Of a stretch of DNA of 62,449 nt, positions 1 through 7,695 are shown one piece after another. The stretch spans positions 1-62,449 of the forward strand of contig DAONEM010000010.1 in NCBI GenBank assembly GCA_035403085.1, in the 5' to 3' direction. A program made the translations under genes and the position numbers. The first letter of the stretch is position 1. Each line of letters opens with the position of its first letter. Source of the DNA: JAMOAD01 sp023621955 (GTDB lineage: Bacteria; Acidobacteriota; Aminicenantia; JAMOAD01). The notes beneath the pieces are model-generated. The model was not told where the DNA came from, made no database searches, and saw nothing but the letters and a program-made list of their open reading frames with translations.

Positions 1-115
1 AGGAGGTCTTGTGGGAGGAGTGCCTCTGGGAGGTGGTCTGAGCAGGGAAGAGGGGAGAAGACCCTATCGGGAGAGGGGCTTTGGACGAAGAGAAGGGTAC
101 AAGAAGAAGTTTTGA
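1..115 (+). CDS. possible 3' end of a Gly/Arg-rich protein (partial)
   Basis: Frame 2 is open from the window edge to a TGA at 113-115. It reads as a tail rich in Gly, Arg and Tyr ending in YKKKF. Such tails occur on RNA-binding proteins and DEAD-box helicases, but no domain is visible in 37 codons, so function is unknown. The other plus frame is also open here, so coding is not proven. If real, its transcript converges on the minus-strand gene that ends at 208. Confidence 0.3.
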   Translation, partial: GGLVGGVPLGGGLSREEGRRPYRERGFGRREGYKKKF

Positions 116-152
116 AGAGGCTGAGGGGAGATGTTCTCTCTCCGGTAGGGCG

Positions 153-190
153 AAAAAAAAGCCCCGACTCCCTTGAGGGAAGTCGGGGCT
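153..190 (-). terminator. intrinsic terminator of the gene at 208-1719
   Basis: A GC-rich hairpin (arms 161-172 and 177-189, one-base bulge, loop TTGA) is followed on the minus strand by a run of eight T (153-160). It lies 18 bp past the stop of the minus-strand propeller gene, which is the textbook arrangement for a rho-independent terminator. Confidence 0.85.
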
Positions 191-207
191 TCAGGCTTTC
201 TATCTTG

Positions 208-1719
208 TCAGCGAAGGTTGAGAGTATCGGAGACGGCTTTGTCACTTTCCCGGGAAAGCGAGCTGGAGCTTCCTTCGGTTTCGATGGCGCTCTCGTTGCC
301 GCTCTCGTCTACGCAGGTAACGTAGTAGTCGTAGAGGTCTTCGGCTTCGGAGGCCGCCGTGTCTTCATAGGTGGTAACCGAGGGAGCGACTTCGGCGAGT
401 TTGGTGTAACCGTCGAGGCCCTGGGTCTTCAGCTTGCGGTAAATCACGTACTTGGAGAGGACCACTTCGTTTTCCACGTTGTAGGCGTTGTTCTTCCAGC
501 TGACCGTGTTCAGGTAGGTCTTGGAAAAGAGCGAGGCGTCGGTGATGTGGGTGTGGGTGACGTTGGTCGCAGAGCTGACAACGATCAGCTTGTCCGGGTA
601 GAAGGAGACGATGAGCTTCGAGGGCTCAACGGTGGTGTACCAGGCCAGGTAGATACCGTTCTGGTTAGAGATGAAGTCCCAGGGCCATTCGGCGGCTTGG
701 GCGGTCAGGACGATGGGGCGGCCGCTGTTGAGCCATTGGCCGTCCTGCCAGACGAGCATCTTGTAGGCGCCGTCTCCGTCACGGTAGGCGTAGTAGATCT
801 TGTCGCCGTGTCCGACAGCCTTGGAGTGGAAGTAGTACCAGGGGCTGATGGGGGCGGCGGCGATTCGCTTGAGTCCCTTGGCGTCGTATTTGATCGTGTT
901 GTCGACCTTTTCGAGGGCCTGGTAGTAGTAACCGGCCTGTTGGGACCAGGCGAAGGCCATGAACCCTTTGTTCTTCACCATGGCCATAGTGGGGAGGAAG
1001 TGCCAACCGCTGTACTCCCAGGTCAACTCGTCTTTGAAGACTCTGTTGTAATTGCTGTCCATCATGGCGAGGGTCACAACCAGCTCCCAGTTGTCGGAAC
1101 CGGGAGGGTTCTCCCTGTCCTCTTTCCAGGTGACGTAGAGGGTGCCGTTCTCGTCGAAATAGGCGTAGGGGTTGGTGTCGGAGAAGGGGTTGGAAGAGAT
1201 CTTCACATCCCTGTTCTCGCTCATGACCTTGATGTAGATCTCCTTGTTGATGCCGAACTGCCAGCACCAGCAGAGGATCATCTCGTCGGTCTTGGGGTTC
1301 ACCCGGATGTGGGGGTCTTCCACGGTGCCAGCCACGATTCGGCTCGGGGTCGTCCAGCTCTCCGAGGCGGGGTCGAAGACGGAGTAGTAGACTCCGGTCG
1401 CACCGGACATGACGTTCCAAACGGCATGGAACTTCCCGTCCCTGGTGGCGACGATGCTGGACCACTGGACGTAGGGGTTTGCCTGGATGGTCCCGGGGCC
1501 CTTGGTGGTTCCGTTCTTCTTCTTGTAGTAGTACATCATTCCGGCGGAACCGTTCCGATAGATGACCATCATGTTCCCTTGACGGTTCACGGCGACAGCC
1601 GGAGCTTTGTCGTTGGTTTGGTTGATCTTGGGAACTTCGATCTGGGTGACCTCCTGGGCGGAAACAACGACCAGAGAGGCGACCAGAAGGGACAACAGAA
1701 AACAGAGAGATCTCTTCAT
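208..1719 (-). CDS. secreted beta-propeller-like protein with C-terminal FN3-like domain
   Basis: 503 aa. The start at 1719 gives a clear signal peptide (MKRSLCFLLSLLVASLVVVSA) and has an AGAGGTG ribosome site upstream; longer upstream readings in this frame are arginine/proline-rich noise. Residues about 25-400 contain repeated short strands with W and Y at regular spacing (VVIYRNG, AVWNVM, LYVTWKED, MAFAWSQQ), typical of BNR/sialidase-like propellers. Residues about 400-485 resemble a fibronectin type III domain (YVIYRKL, YEDT, YDYYVTCVDESGNES). No catalytic residues are recognised. It is related in layout to the protein at 31615-33375. It has its own promoter (1759-1787) and terminator (153-190), so it is monocistronic. 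Likely exported and glycan- or surface-associated; the substrate is unknown. Confidence 0.8.
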   Translation of the reverse strand: MKRSLCFLLSLLVASLVVVSAQEVTQIEVPKINQTNDKAPAVAVNRQGNMMVIYRNGSAGMMYYYKKKNGTTKGPGTIQANPYVQWSSIVATRDGKFHAVWNVMSGATGVYYSVFDPASESWTTPSRIVAGTVEDPHIRVNPKTDEMILCWCWQFGINKEIYIKVMSENRDVKISSNPFSDTNPYAYFDENGTLYVTWKEDRENPPGSDNWELVVTLAMMDSNYNRVFKDELTWEYSGWHFLPTMAMVKNKGFMAFAWSQQAGYYYQALEKVDNTIKYDAKGLKRIAAAPISPWYYFHSKAVGHGDKIYYAYRDGDGAYKMLVWQDGQWLNSGRPIVLTAQAAEWPWDFISNQNGIYLAWYTTVEPSKLIVSFYPDKLIVVSSATNVTHTHITDASLFSKTYLNTVSWKNNAYNVENEVVLSKYVIYRKLKTQGLDGYTKLAEVAPSVTTYEDTAASEAEDLYDYYVTCVDESGNESAIETEGSSSSLSRESDKAVSDTLNLR

Positions 1720-1758
1720 CCGATTCACACCTCTTTCTTGAGTTTGGTTGGAGAAAAG

Positions 1759-1787
1759 AGTATACAGAACACCCCTTGACAAGTCAA
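1759..1787 (-). promoter_or_regulatory. sigma-70 promoter with palindromic -35 region
   Basis: Minus strand: -35 TTGACT (1782-1787), 17-bp spacer, -10 TATACT (1759-1764), driving the propeller gene at 1719. A perfect inverted repeat, CCCTTGAC-AA-GTCAAGGG (1773-1790), covers the -35 box and is a candidate operator. Confidence 0.7.
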
Positions 1788-1805
1788 GGGAGAGGGGGAT
1801 CGGCT

Positions 1806-3722
1806 CTAATCCAGCCCCAGGAGGAGGGCGTCCCCGATCTTCTTCACCCGTTTCAGGGGTGGAACCATGCCAAAGCGCTCCCTCTCCCGGGCGCCCCAGA
1901 AGAGGTGGGTCACCCCCAGGCGTCGAAGCGCCGACCGGCTTTCGGGAAGGGAGGCGAGGAGACTCTCGAGAACTTGGATACGGCCATGGTACTCCTCCTT
2001 GGGGATTTGAAAGATGGCCCCGTGCATCCTGTCGCCGACGTAGAGCCGTCGGCCTCCGAAGGAGGCACTCTCGGAGAGGACCTCCTCTCGCAGGGGGGGG
2101 AAGGTCTGGATAACGCTCTCCTTGGGGGTGTTCTTCCTGATCCATTTCCAGAGTGCGGCTTCATCCTTGGGGACGAGAAGGGTGAAACGGCGGTTGGAGG
2201 TGTCCGAGGAGTTTCGTAGGTCGATGGCCGTGGTAAGGGCGCCGGGGAGGAGGAAGAGAAGGAGAAGAAGGAAGGTCCAAGGGTGTTGGGAAAGTCTTTG
2301 GCAGAGGGGAAGGGAGAGGAAGAGGAGGGCGACCGCCAGGACGAGACCGGCCTTCAACGAGATGTCCGATTCGAAACCGACGATCCGCAGTGTCAGCAGG
2401 GGGAGGAGAGAACAGAGGACCAGGAACCTCAGGAAGGGGGCCTCCTTCTCCCCTTTCAGGAAGAGGCCGATCAACCCCACCAGGAGCGGGCCGAAGTTGA
2501 GGAGAAGGAGCCGGGCGGCCTGGCCGGGGGTGAGGGGGGAGAAGAGGAGGGGAGAACCCTGGGGGTTCACCATCTTCAGGACGGACGCCAAGACCAGGGA
2601 GAGAACGGAGGGAACGAAGAGGAGTGCCCAGTTCCGGAGGACACTCCTCCAGGTGAGTCGCTTCTGAATGAGCCCTCGGAGCGAGACGAAGAGGAACTGG
2701 ACCGCCGCCGTCAGGAGGAGGAAGCCGCCGACAAAGAAGCTCGAAAGGAGGGAGAGGGCCAGGACAAGGGAGAGGGCGCGGGGGTTTCGCTTCGGTGATC
2801 CCTCCCAATGGAGGTAGAGGAGGAGGAAGAGGAGGCTGAGGAGGTGCTGGGGGGTGAAGAGGAGGGAGCGGTAGAGGGTGTCGATCTGGGGCAGGCCGTA
2901 GAGCCAGCGGGTCAGACCGTCGATGTTAAGGTTCCGGGAACCTTCCCAGAAGAGAGCCCATCGGAGGTTGCTCCTGATCAGATGGAGAAAGCCCTCCCAG
3001 GAGCAGAGGAAGGGGGCCGTGGCGAGGGCCAGGGCCCAGGGGAGGGGGAGGCGTTTTCGCAGATGGAGGAAGAGGAGGTTGAGGGCCAGGAAGTTCACAA
3101 GGAAAGACCAGGCGAAGAGACTCTTCTCCGGTGAGCCGCAGAGCCGGGAGACGGCCGTGGGGAAGAGGTAGGGCAACCAGTAGTAGTGGAGGGGCTTGCC
3201 GAGAAAATAGGGGTTCCCAGGGGGGAGAGAGTCCCGGGAGAGGGTCTCGACGACGGCGTAGTGTTTCAGGTAGTCCGAGCTGAAGTAGGCCCTGTAGAGG
3301 TTCCCCTCGGGAGTGGATCGGCCGATGCGGGAGAAGGGGAGCCAGGTGAGAAGCAAGAGGAGGAGGAAGAGGAGTATGAGGCTTGGTGAGAAGCGGGGGT
3401 GAGCAGGTTGGGGGGAGGTTGTCTTCAGGATGACCCCCAGAAGGGTACAGAGCAGAAGAACCGCTGTGACCATGAGGGGGGCTCTAGGAAAGAGGAGGGA
3501 ACAGAAGGCCCAGAGAAGGGGAAAGAGACCGAGGGCCAAGAGGGTCGAGACGACGGAACGGGTCCAGGGATCCCTCTCCCCGGGTAGGAACCTATGAACA
3601 AGGTAGGCCGATGGCAGGAGCCAGAGAAGGGTCGCCGCGGTGGCCGGGAAACCGGAAAAGATGAGGAGCCCCAAGGTGAGAAGGCCGTAGAAGACAGGAT
3701 TAGGGAAAGAGAAGACTCTCAT
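1806..3722 (-). CDS. large multi-TM protein, GT-C glycosyltransferase-like
   Basis: 638 aa. I chose the ATG at 3722 because GGAGGG lies just upstream; the ATG nine codons earlier lacks this. Residues 1-510 form about a dozen hydrophobic helices. A loop after the first few helices reads SDYLKHYA followed by GNPYFLGKPLHYYWLPYLF, of the kind found in DUF2298/GT-C-type membrane proteins that use lipid-linked sugars. Residues about 510-638 are soluble and alpha/beta-like (LWKWIRKNTPKESVIQTFPP). No classical DxD or ExD motif is clear, so activity is inferred only from topology. It has its own promoter (3749-3778) and is transcribed divergently from the M16 peptidase operon. Confidence 0.6.
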   Translation of the reverse strand: MRVFSFPNPVFYGLLTLGLLIFSGFPATAATLLWLLPSAYLVHRFLPGERDPWTRSVVSTLLALGLFPLLWAFCSLLFPRAPLMVTAVLLLCTLLGVILKTTSPQPAHPRFSPSLILLFLLLLLLTWLPFSRIGRSTPEGNLYRAYFSSDYLKHYAVVETLSRDSLPPGNPYFLGKPLHYYWLPYLFPTAVSRLCGSPEKSLFAWSFLVNFLALNLLFLHLRKRLPLPWALALATAPFLCSWEGFLHLIRSNLRWALFWEGSRNLNIDGLTRWLYGLPQIDTLYRSLLFTPQHLLSLLFLLLYLHWEGSPKRNPRALSLVLALSLLSSFFVGGFLLLTAAVQFLFVSLRGLIQKRLTWRSVLRNWALLFVPSVLSLVLASVLKMVNPQGSPLLFSPLTPGQAARLLLLNFGPLLVGLIGLFLKGEKEAPFLRFLVLCSLLPLLTLRIVGFESDISLKAGLVLAVALLFLSLPLCQRLSQHPWTFLLLLLFLLPGALTTAIDLRNSSDTSNRRFTLLVPKDEAALWKWIRKNTPKESVIQTFPPLREEVLSESASFGGRRLYVGDRMHGAIFQIPKEEYHGRIQVLESLLASLPESRSALRRLGVTHLFWGARERERFGMVPPLKRVKKIGDALLLGLD

Positions 3723-3748
3723 GAACCCTCCGGAGAACCTATTGAGCA

Positions 3749-3778
3749 ATGATACCCTTGTAAAAGATCCCCCGTCAA
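3749..3778 (-). promoter_or_regulatory. promoter of the GT-C-like gene
   Basis: Minus strand: TTGACG (3773-3778), 18-bp spacer, TATCAT (3749-3754). The start codon at 3722 follows after a short leader. Confidence 0.55.
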
Positions 3779-3787
3779 CGGGGAGGG

Positions 3788-3816
3788 TAAACTTCGGCCC
3801 TCTTTTCCCGTATAAT
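3788..3816 (+). promoter_or_regulatory. promoter of the M16 peptidase operon
   Basis: Perfect -10 TATAAT at 3811-3816 with a poor -35 (TAAACT, 3788-3793) at 17 bp. An AGGAGAAAGG ribosome site and ATG 3849 follow. The weak -35 makes the call less certain than others in this window. Confidence 0.5.
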
Positions 3817-3848
3817 AGGCTTTAAAAGAAATTCAATAGGAGAAAGGG

Positions 3849-5351
3849 ATGAAAAAATTGATTGGAGCCGTACTCTGTACTCTGTTTCCTGTCATTCTTT
3901 TCGCCGGTGCCTCCGCCGACTTTTCGCATCTGAAGGGTCGGGTATCGGAGTTCACCCTGAAGAATGGCCTGAAGTTTATCCTTCTCGAGGACCACTCGGT
4001 CCCGGTGGCCTCTTTCTTTACCTACGTCAACGTAGGCGCCAGCGATGAGAGCGAAACCATTCATGGAATCTCCCACGTCATGGAGCACCTCGCCTTCAAG
4101 GGAACCTCGGAGGTGGGAACCACCGACTACAAGGGGGAGAAAAAAGTTCTGGACCGCATGGAGAGCGTCCACCAACAGATACTCGGTGAGAGAGACAAGC
4201 TCTTCCCGGATCAGAAGAGGGTCGAGACCCTCCAGAAAGAGCTGCAGGATCTGGAAGCGCAGGCAGCCAAGTTCGTCGTTCCCAACGAGCTGGACACGGT
4301 TCTGAAGAGGAACGGCGCCGTAGGCCTCAACGCCGGAACCTCTCAGGACTACACGATGTACTTCTACAGCCTCCCTTCCAACAAGTTGGAGCTCTGGGCC
4401 TCCCTCGAAGCCGCCCGCTTCGTCGATCCCGTCTTCAGAGAATTTTACAAAGAGATCGAGGTCATCAAGGAAGAGCGGCGGATGAGAACCGAGAACAGCC
4501 CTATCGGGAAACTCTTGGAGGAGGTTGAATCCGTTTCCTTCAAGGACCACCCCTACAAGTCTAGCGTCGTGGGCCCTATGAGCAACCTGAACCACATCTC
4601 CGTTGCCGATGTCAGAGCCTACCACAGGCGCAACTATACCGCCAGGAACATGGTCATCGGCGTCACCGGGGATGTCACGAAGGAGCAACTCCAGAGAGTC
4701 GCGGAGAAGTACTTCTCCGGTATCCGTGAGGGGATGAGGAACAACCCCGTTGTGGCGACGGAGACCCCCCAGACGGGGACCAAAGAGGTGACCCTCTTCG
4801 AGGAGAGCCAGCCCTGGCTCATCATGGGCTACCATTGCCCCGCCTCTTCCCACCGGGATTACCTGAAGTTTGAACTTCTCAACTACATCCTGACCAACGG
4901 CAGAAGCTCCCGGCTCTACAAGAAGCTGGTGATCGACGAGAAGTCCGCCCTGGCGGTCGCCTCCTTCGTCGGTTACCCCGGAAGCAAGTACCCCGGCCTC
5001 TACCTGGTTCTCACCATTCCCGGAGGCGGCAAGACCAACGCCGACATGGAGAAGGTCATCTTTGAAGAGATTGAAAAGCTCGTGAAAGAGCCGGTCTCCG
5101 CGGAGGAGCTCCTTTCCGCCAAGAACAGGCTGAAACAGGAGAAGATCAACACCTTGAGCAACAACAGCGGACTCCTCATGGAGCTTCTCAGCTCCGAGGT
5201 TCTCCAGGGCTCCTGGAGCAAGACTTTCGACACTCTTGAAGAGCTTGAGAAGATCACCTCCGAAGATATTCAGACTCTGGTCAAAGGCTATCTGGTGAAG
5301 GGAAACCTCACCATAGGCCGTATCGAGAAAAAAGAGGAGGTGACGAAATGA
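3849..5351 (+). CDS. secreted M16 zinc metallopeptidase (pitrilysin/processing-peptidase type)
   Basis: 500 aa. The signal peptide (about residues 1-23) implies a periplasmic location. The inverted zinc motif HxxEH is intact as HVMEH at residues 76-80, and the distal glutamate region (EIEVIKEERRMR) follows in the C-terminal half of the first domain. An M16 C-terminal domain (residues about 230-420, TARNMVIGVTGDVTKEQL onward) completes the usual two-domain chain. It overlaps the next gene by 4 bp (ATGA). In the family, such an active subunit commonly pairs with a second M16 protein that lacks the zinc motif, and the neighbour fits that role. Together they would degrade peptides in the periplasm. 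The natural substrate is unknown. Confidence 0.9.
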   Translation: MKKLIGAVLCTLFPVILFAGASADFSHLKGRVSEFTLKNGLKFILLEDHSVPVASFFTYVNVGASDESETIHGISHVMEHLAFKGTSEVGTTDYKGEKKVLDRMESVHQQILGERDKLFPDQKRVETLQKELQDLEAQAAKFVVPNELDTVLKRNGAVGLNAGTSQDYTMYFYSLPSNKLELWASLEAARFVDPVFREFYKEIEVIKEERRMRTENSPIGKLLEEVESVSFKDHPYKSSVVGPMSNLNHISVADVRAYHRRNYTARNMVIGVTGDVTKEQLQRVAEKYFSGIREGMRNNPVVATETPQTGTKEVTLFEESQPWLIMGYHCPASSHRDYLKFELLNYILTNGRSSRLYKKLVIDEKSALAVASFVGYPGSKYPGLYLVLTIPGGGKTNADMEKVIFEEIEKLVKEPVSAEELLSAKNRLKQEKINTLSNNSGLLMELLSSEVLQGSWSKTFDTLEELEKITSEDIQTLVKGYLVKGNLTIGRIEKKEEVTK

Positions 5352-7462
5352 AGAAGACCGTCCTGCTGTTGATCGCCCTCTGCCTTGTCTGCACTCCGTT
5401 GATCTTCTCGAAAGAGAAGGGGAGGAGCTTCGAGAAGATCAAGTTCCCCCCCCTGAACAAACTGAACCTTCCTGAACCGGTCCAGGCCGATCTTCCCAAC
5501 GGAATCCGCCTTCGGACCATTCTGAACGATAAGCTTCCCCTGGTGAACATGACGATTCTCGTCAAGGGGGGGAAGGCCTACGAGAGCGTCGGCGAGACAG
5601 GCTTGGCCGACACGACCGCCGAACTCATGAGAATCGGAGGGACCAAGGGGATGAAGCCCGCGGAGCTGGACCTCCTGCTGGACTCCAAGGCGATCGACAT
5701 CTCCATCTATGCGGACACCGATTTCTACGTTGTCAACGTGAACTGCCTCAAGGAGAACCTGGAAGAGGCGGTTTCTCTGCTTTCCAAGATCATCAGGGAA
5801 CCCGCTTTCGACGCCGGAAAGCTCGAAGAGGTCAAGACTAAGATGGCCGGCGGTATCGCCCGTCGCAACGACGATCCGGCGACCATCATGCAGAGAGAGT
5901 TTGCGAGGCTGATCTATGGGCCCGAATCCCCCTTCGCGGCGGTTCAGGAGTACGCTCACCTGGACAAGATCACTCCGGAGAGGGTCGAAGCGGCCTACAA
6001 GGGAAGCTTCGCCCCGGACAACCTTCTCTGGGGAGCTGTCGGCGCCCTGCAGATGCCGGAACTCAAGGCTTTGGTGGAAAAGTACTTTGGGGACTGGACG
6101 GGGAAGGCCTCTCTCCCCTCCTACCCGGAGGCCAAGGAGCAAACCGCCGACTTTAAGGTGGCCTTCTCCGAAAAGTCTGAGATGAACCAGACCTACCTCG
6201 CCGTCGGGCACCTGGGGGCGCTGGAAAACCTCGAGGATAAAGCCAAAGTCATGGTCTTCAACAACATCTTCAGCCAGGGGATGGACTCCAGGCTCTTCAA
6301 CAAGGTGCGCACGAAGATGGGCCTCACCTACGGTGTAGGGGGAGGGATCAACCGAGAGCCTCTCCATCGGGGTCTGAGCTACTATTGGACCTTTACAAAG
6401 ACCCAGAGCACTCTGAAGGCGATCAAGGCCATCTTCGAAGAGATCGAACTCGTCCGCAAGGAGCCTGTCACGGCCAAAGAGCTAGCCGACGCCAAGGCCT
6501 TCCTGTTGGATTCCTTTATCTTCCGTTATGACTCCCCTGAGAAGATCCTTCAGCGGAGGTTGAACGCGGAGTTTTACAGCACCCCCTTGGATGCGGACAA
6601 GAAGCTCCAAGAGGATGTGGAGAAGGTGACCATCGAAGACGTCAAGGCCGTGGCCGAAAAGTATCTCGACCCCGCCAAGATGGTGGTCTATATCGTCGGG
6701 AAAGAGGCGGACCTCGACGGGAAACTCGAAGAGCTGGGCGCGGTCAAGAAGATCGACTTGACGATTCCCCCTCCGGCCCTCCAGGAGAAGATCCCCCAGG
6801 CTACACCGGAGACCCTCAAGCAGGGCAAAGATGTGGTGAAACGCTCTGCCGAGAAGGCTTACAAGGGGTACAAGACCCTCAAGAGCACGCTGACCGCCGT
6901 CTCGACAACGCTGGTTCTGCCCCAGGGGGAGTTCTCGATCTCCCAGGAGACGACCCAGCTCTACCCGGACAAGAGCTACACCGCCGCGACCATGCCCTTC
7001 GGCAAGGTTGAGACGATCATCAACGGCGAGAAAGGGATCACCAAGGCCATGGGACAGGTTCAGCCCCTTCCGGCCGAGCAGATCAAGGATCAGCGTTTCA
7101 GCGATGACTACAACGTCTTCCGCAACCTCGATCTCTACTCCTTCCAGTACCTCAAGAGCGAGAAGGTCGGGGAGAGGGAGTGCGACGTGGTCTACGCCAC
7201 CAGGGAGAAGGGCTGGATGAAGCTCTTCTTCGATAAGACCACAGGGTACATCCTGGCCCGGGAGAGTCAAGAGAGCTTCATGGGTCAGACCGAGATCGCC
7301 CGTTGGGAGTTTGACGACTACAAGGTTGTCGAGGGAATCCCCGTGGCCTATACTTCCCGGATGTTGATCAAGGGGAAGAGGGTTGTCGACGGAAAGGTGA
7401 CCAAGTTTGTGGTCAACCCCAAGGTTCAGGAGACTCTTTTTCAGGTTTCAGAGAAGAAATAA
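5348..7462 (+). CDS. M16-family protein lacking the zinc motif, with extra C-terminal domain
   Basis: 704 aa, with a signal peptide (residues 1-21) and a GAGGAGGTGA ribosome site inside the preceding gene. Residues about 40-470 have the two M16 lobes, but the HxxEH site is replaced by GLADTTAELM, so it is the non-catalytic partner type. Residues about 490-704 add a beta-rich domain with strands such as MKLFFDKTTGYILARESQ and IARWEFDDYKVVEGIPVAY, resembling lipoprotein-carrier-like (LolA/outer-membrane sorting) folds. That resemblance is my inference. The stop is followed within 5 bp by the N gap. The reading frame is complete, and the repeat beyond the gap shows that nothing of this gene is missing. 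Confidence 0.88.
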   Translation: MKKTVLLLIALCLVCTPLIFSKEKGRSFEKIKFPPLNKLNLPEPVQADLPNGIRLRTILNDKLPLVNMTILVKGGKAYESVGETGLADTTAELMRIGGTKGMKPAELDLLLDSKAIDISIYADTDFYVVNVNCLKENLEEAVSLLSKIIREPAFDAGKLEEVKTKMAGGIARRNDDPATIMQREFARLIYGPESPFAAVQEYAHLDKITPERVEAAYKGSFAPDNLLWGAVGALQMPELKALVEKYFGDWTGKASLPSYPEAKEQTADFKVAFSEKSEMNQTYLAVGHLGALENLEDKAKVMVFNNIFSQGMDSRLFNKVRTKMGLTYGVGGGINREPLHRGLSYYWTFTKTQSTLKAIKAIFEEIELVRKEPVTAKELADAKAFLLDSFIFRYDSPEKILQRRLNAEFYSTPLDADKKLQEDVEKVTIEDVKAVAEKYLDPAKMVVYIVGKEADLDGKLEELGAVKKIDLTIPPPALQEKIPQATPETLKQGKDVVKRSAEKAYKGYKTLKSTLTAVSTTLVLPQGEFSISQETTQLYPDKSYTAATMPFGKVETIINGEKGITKAMGQVQPLPAEQIKDQRFSDDYNVFRNLDLYSFQYLKSEKVGERECDVVYATREKGWMKLFFDKTTGYILARESQESFMGQTEIARWEFDDYKVVEGIPVAYTSRMLIKGKRVVDGKVTKFVVNPKVQETLFQVSEKK

Positions 7463-7467
7463 GCCGT
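7413..7467 (+). repeat. left copy of 55-bp exact repeat flanking the N gap
   Basis: The last 50 bases of the M16 partner gene plus CCGT recur exactly at 7568-7622. The length equals a common assembler k-mer (55), pointing to unresolved contig overlap and not to biology. Confidence 0.9.
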
Positions 7468-7567
7468 NNNNNNNNNNNNNNNNNNNNNNNNNNNNNNNNN
7501 NNNNNNNNNNNNNNNNNNNNNNNNNNNNNNNNNNNNNNNNNNNNNNNNNNNNNNNNNNNNNNNNNNN
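7468..7567. other. 100-N scaffold gap
   Basis: Exactly 100 N, the conventional placeholder for a gap of unknown size. Both flanks carry the same 55 bp, so the true gap is probably zero and one copy should be removed. Confidence 0.97.
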
Positions 7568-7622
7568 TCAACCCCAAGGTTCAGGAGACTCTTTTTCAGG
7601 TTTCAGAGAAGAAATAAGCCGT
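7568..7622 (+). repeat. right copy of 55-bp exact repeat flanking the N gap
   Basis: Identical to 7413-7467. It repeats the 3' end and stop codon of the M16 partner gene without an upstream start, so it is not a second gene. Confidence 0.9.
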
Positions 7623-7634
7623 GTTTTTCGGTAG

Positions 7635-7667
7635 TGGGCGTCCCTGGAGACGGGGACGCCCATTTTT
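7635..7667 (+). terminator. intrinsic terminator of the M16 operon
   Basis: A perfect 10-bp stem TGGGCGTCCC / GGGACGCCCA (7635-7644 and 7653-7662) with an 8-nt loop is followed by TTTTT. After collapsing the false gap it lies about 20 bp past the stop of the second M16 gene. Confidence 0.9.
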
Positions 7668-7695
7668 AAAGCTTTTTAGGGTGGGGGAAGAGGGG

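Noticed and set aside
112..1779. 555-codon plus-strand ORF opposite the propeller gene
   Set aside because: Antisense shadow in GC-rich DNA: Gly/Val/Asp-rich without domains, starts before the terminator, no ribosome site. The minus-strand gene has signal peptide, promoter and terminator.
7568..7622. 55-bp duplication as a biological direct repeat or att site
   Set aside because: It ends exactly at the N block and equals an assembler k-mer length, so an assembly overlap explains it better.
7407..7634. 75-codon ORF reading through the N block
   Set aside because: Created by the placeholder N and the duplicated 55 bp; not a gene.
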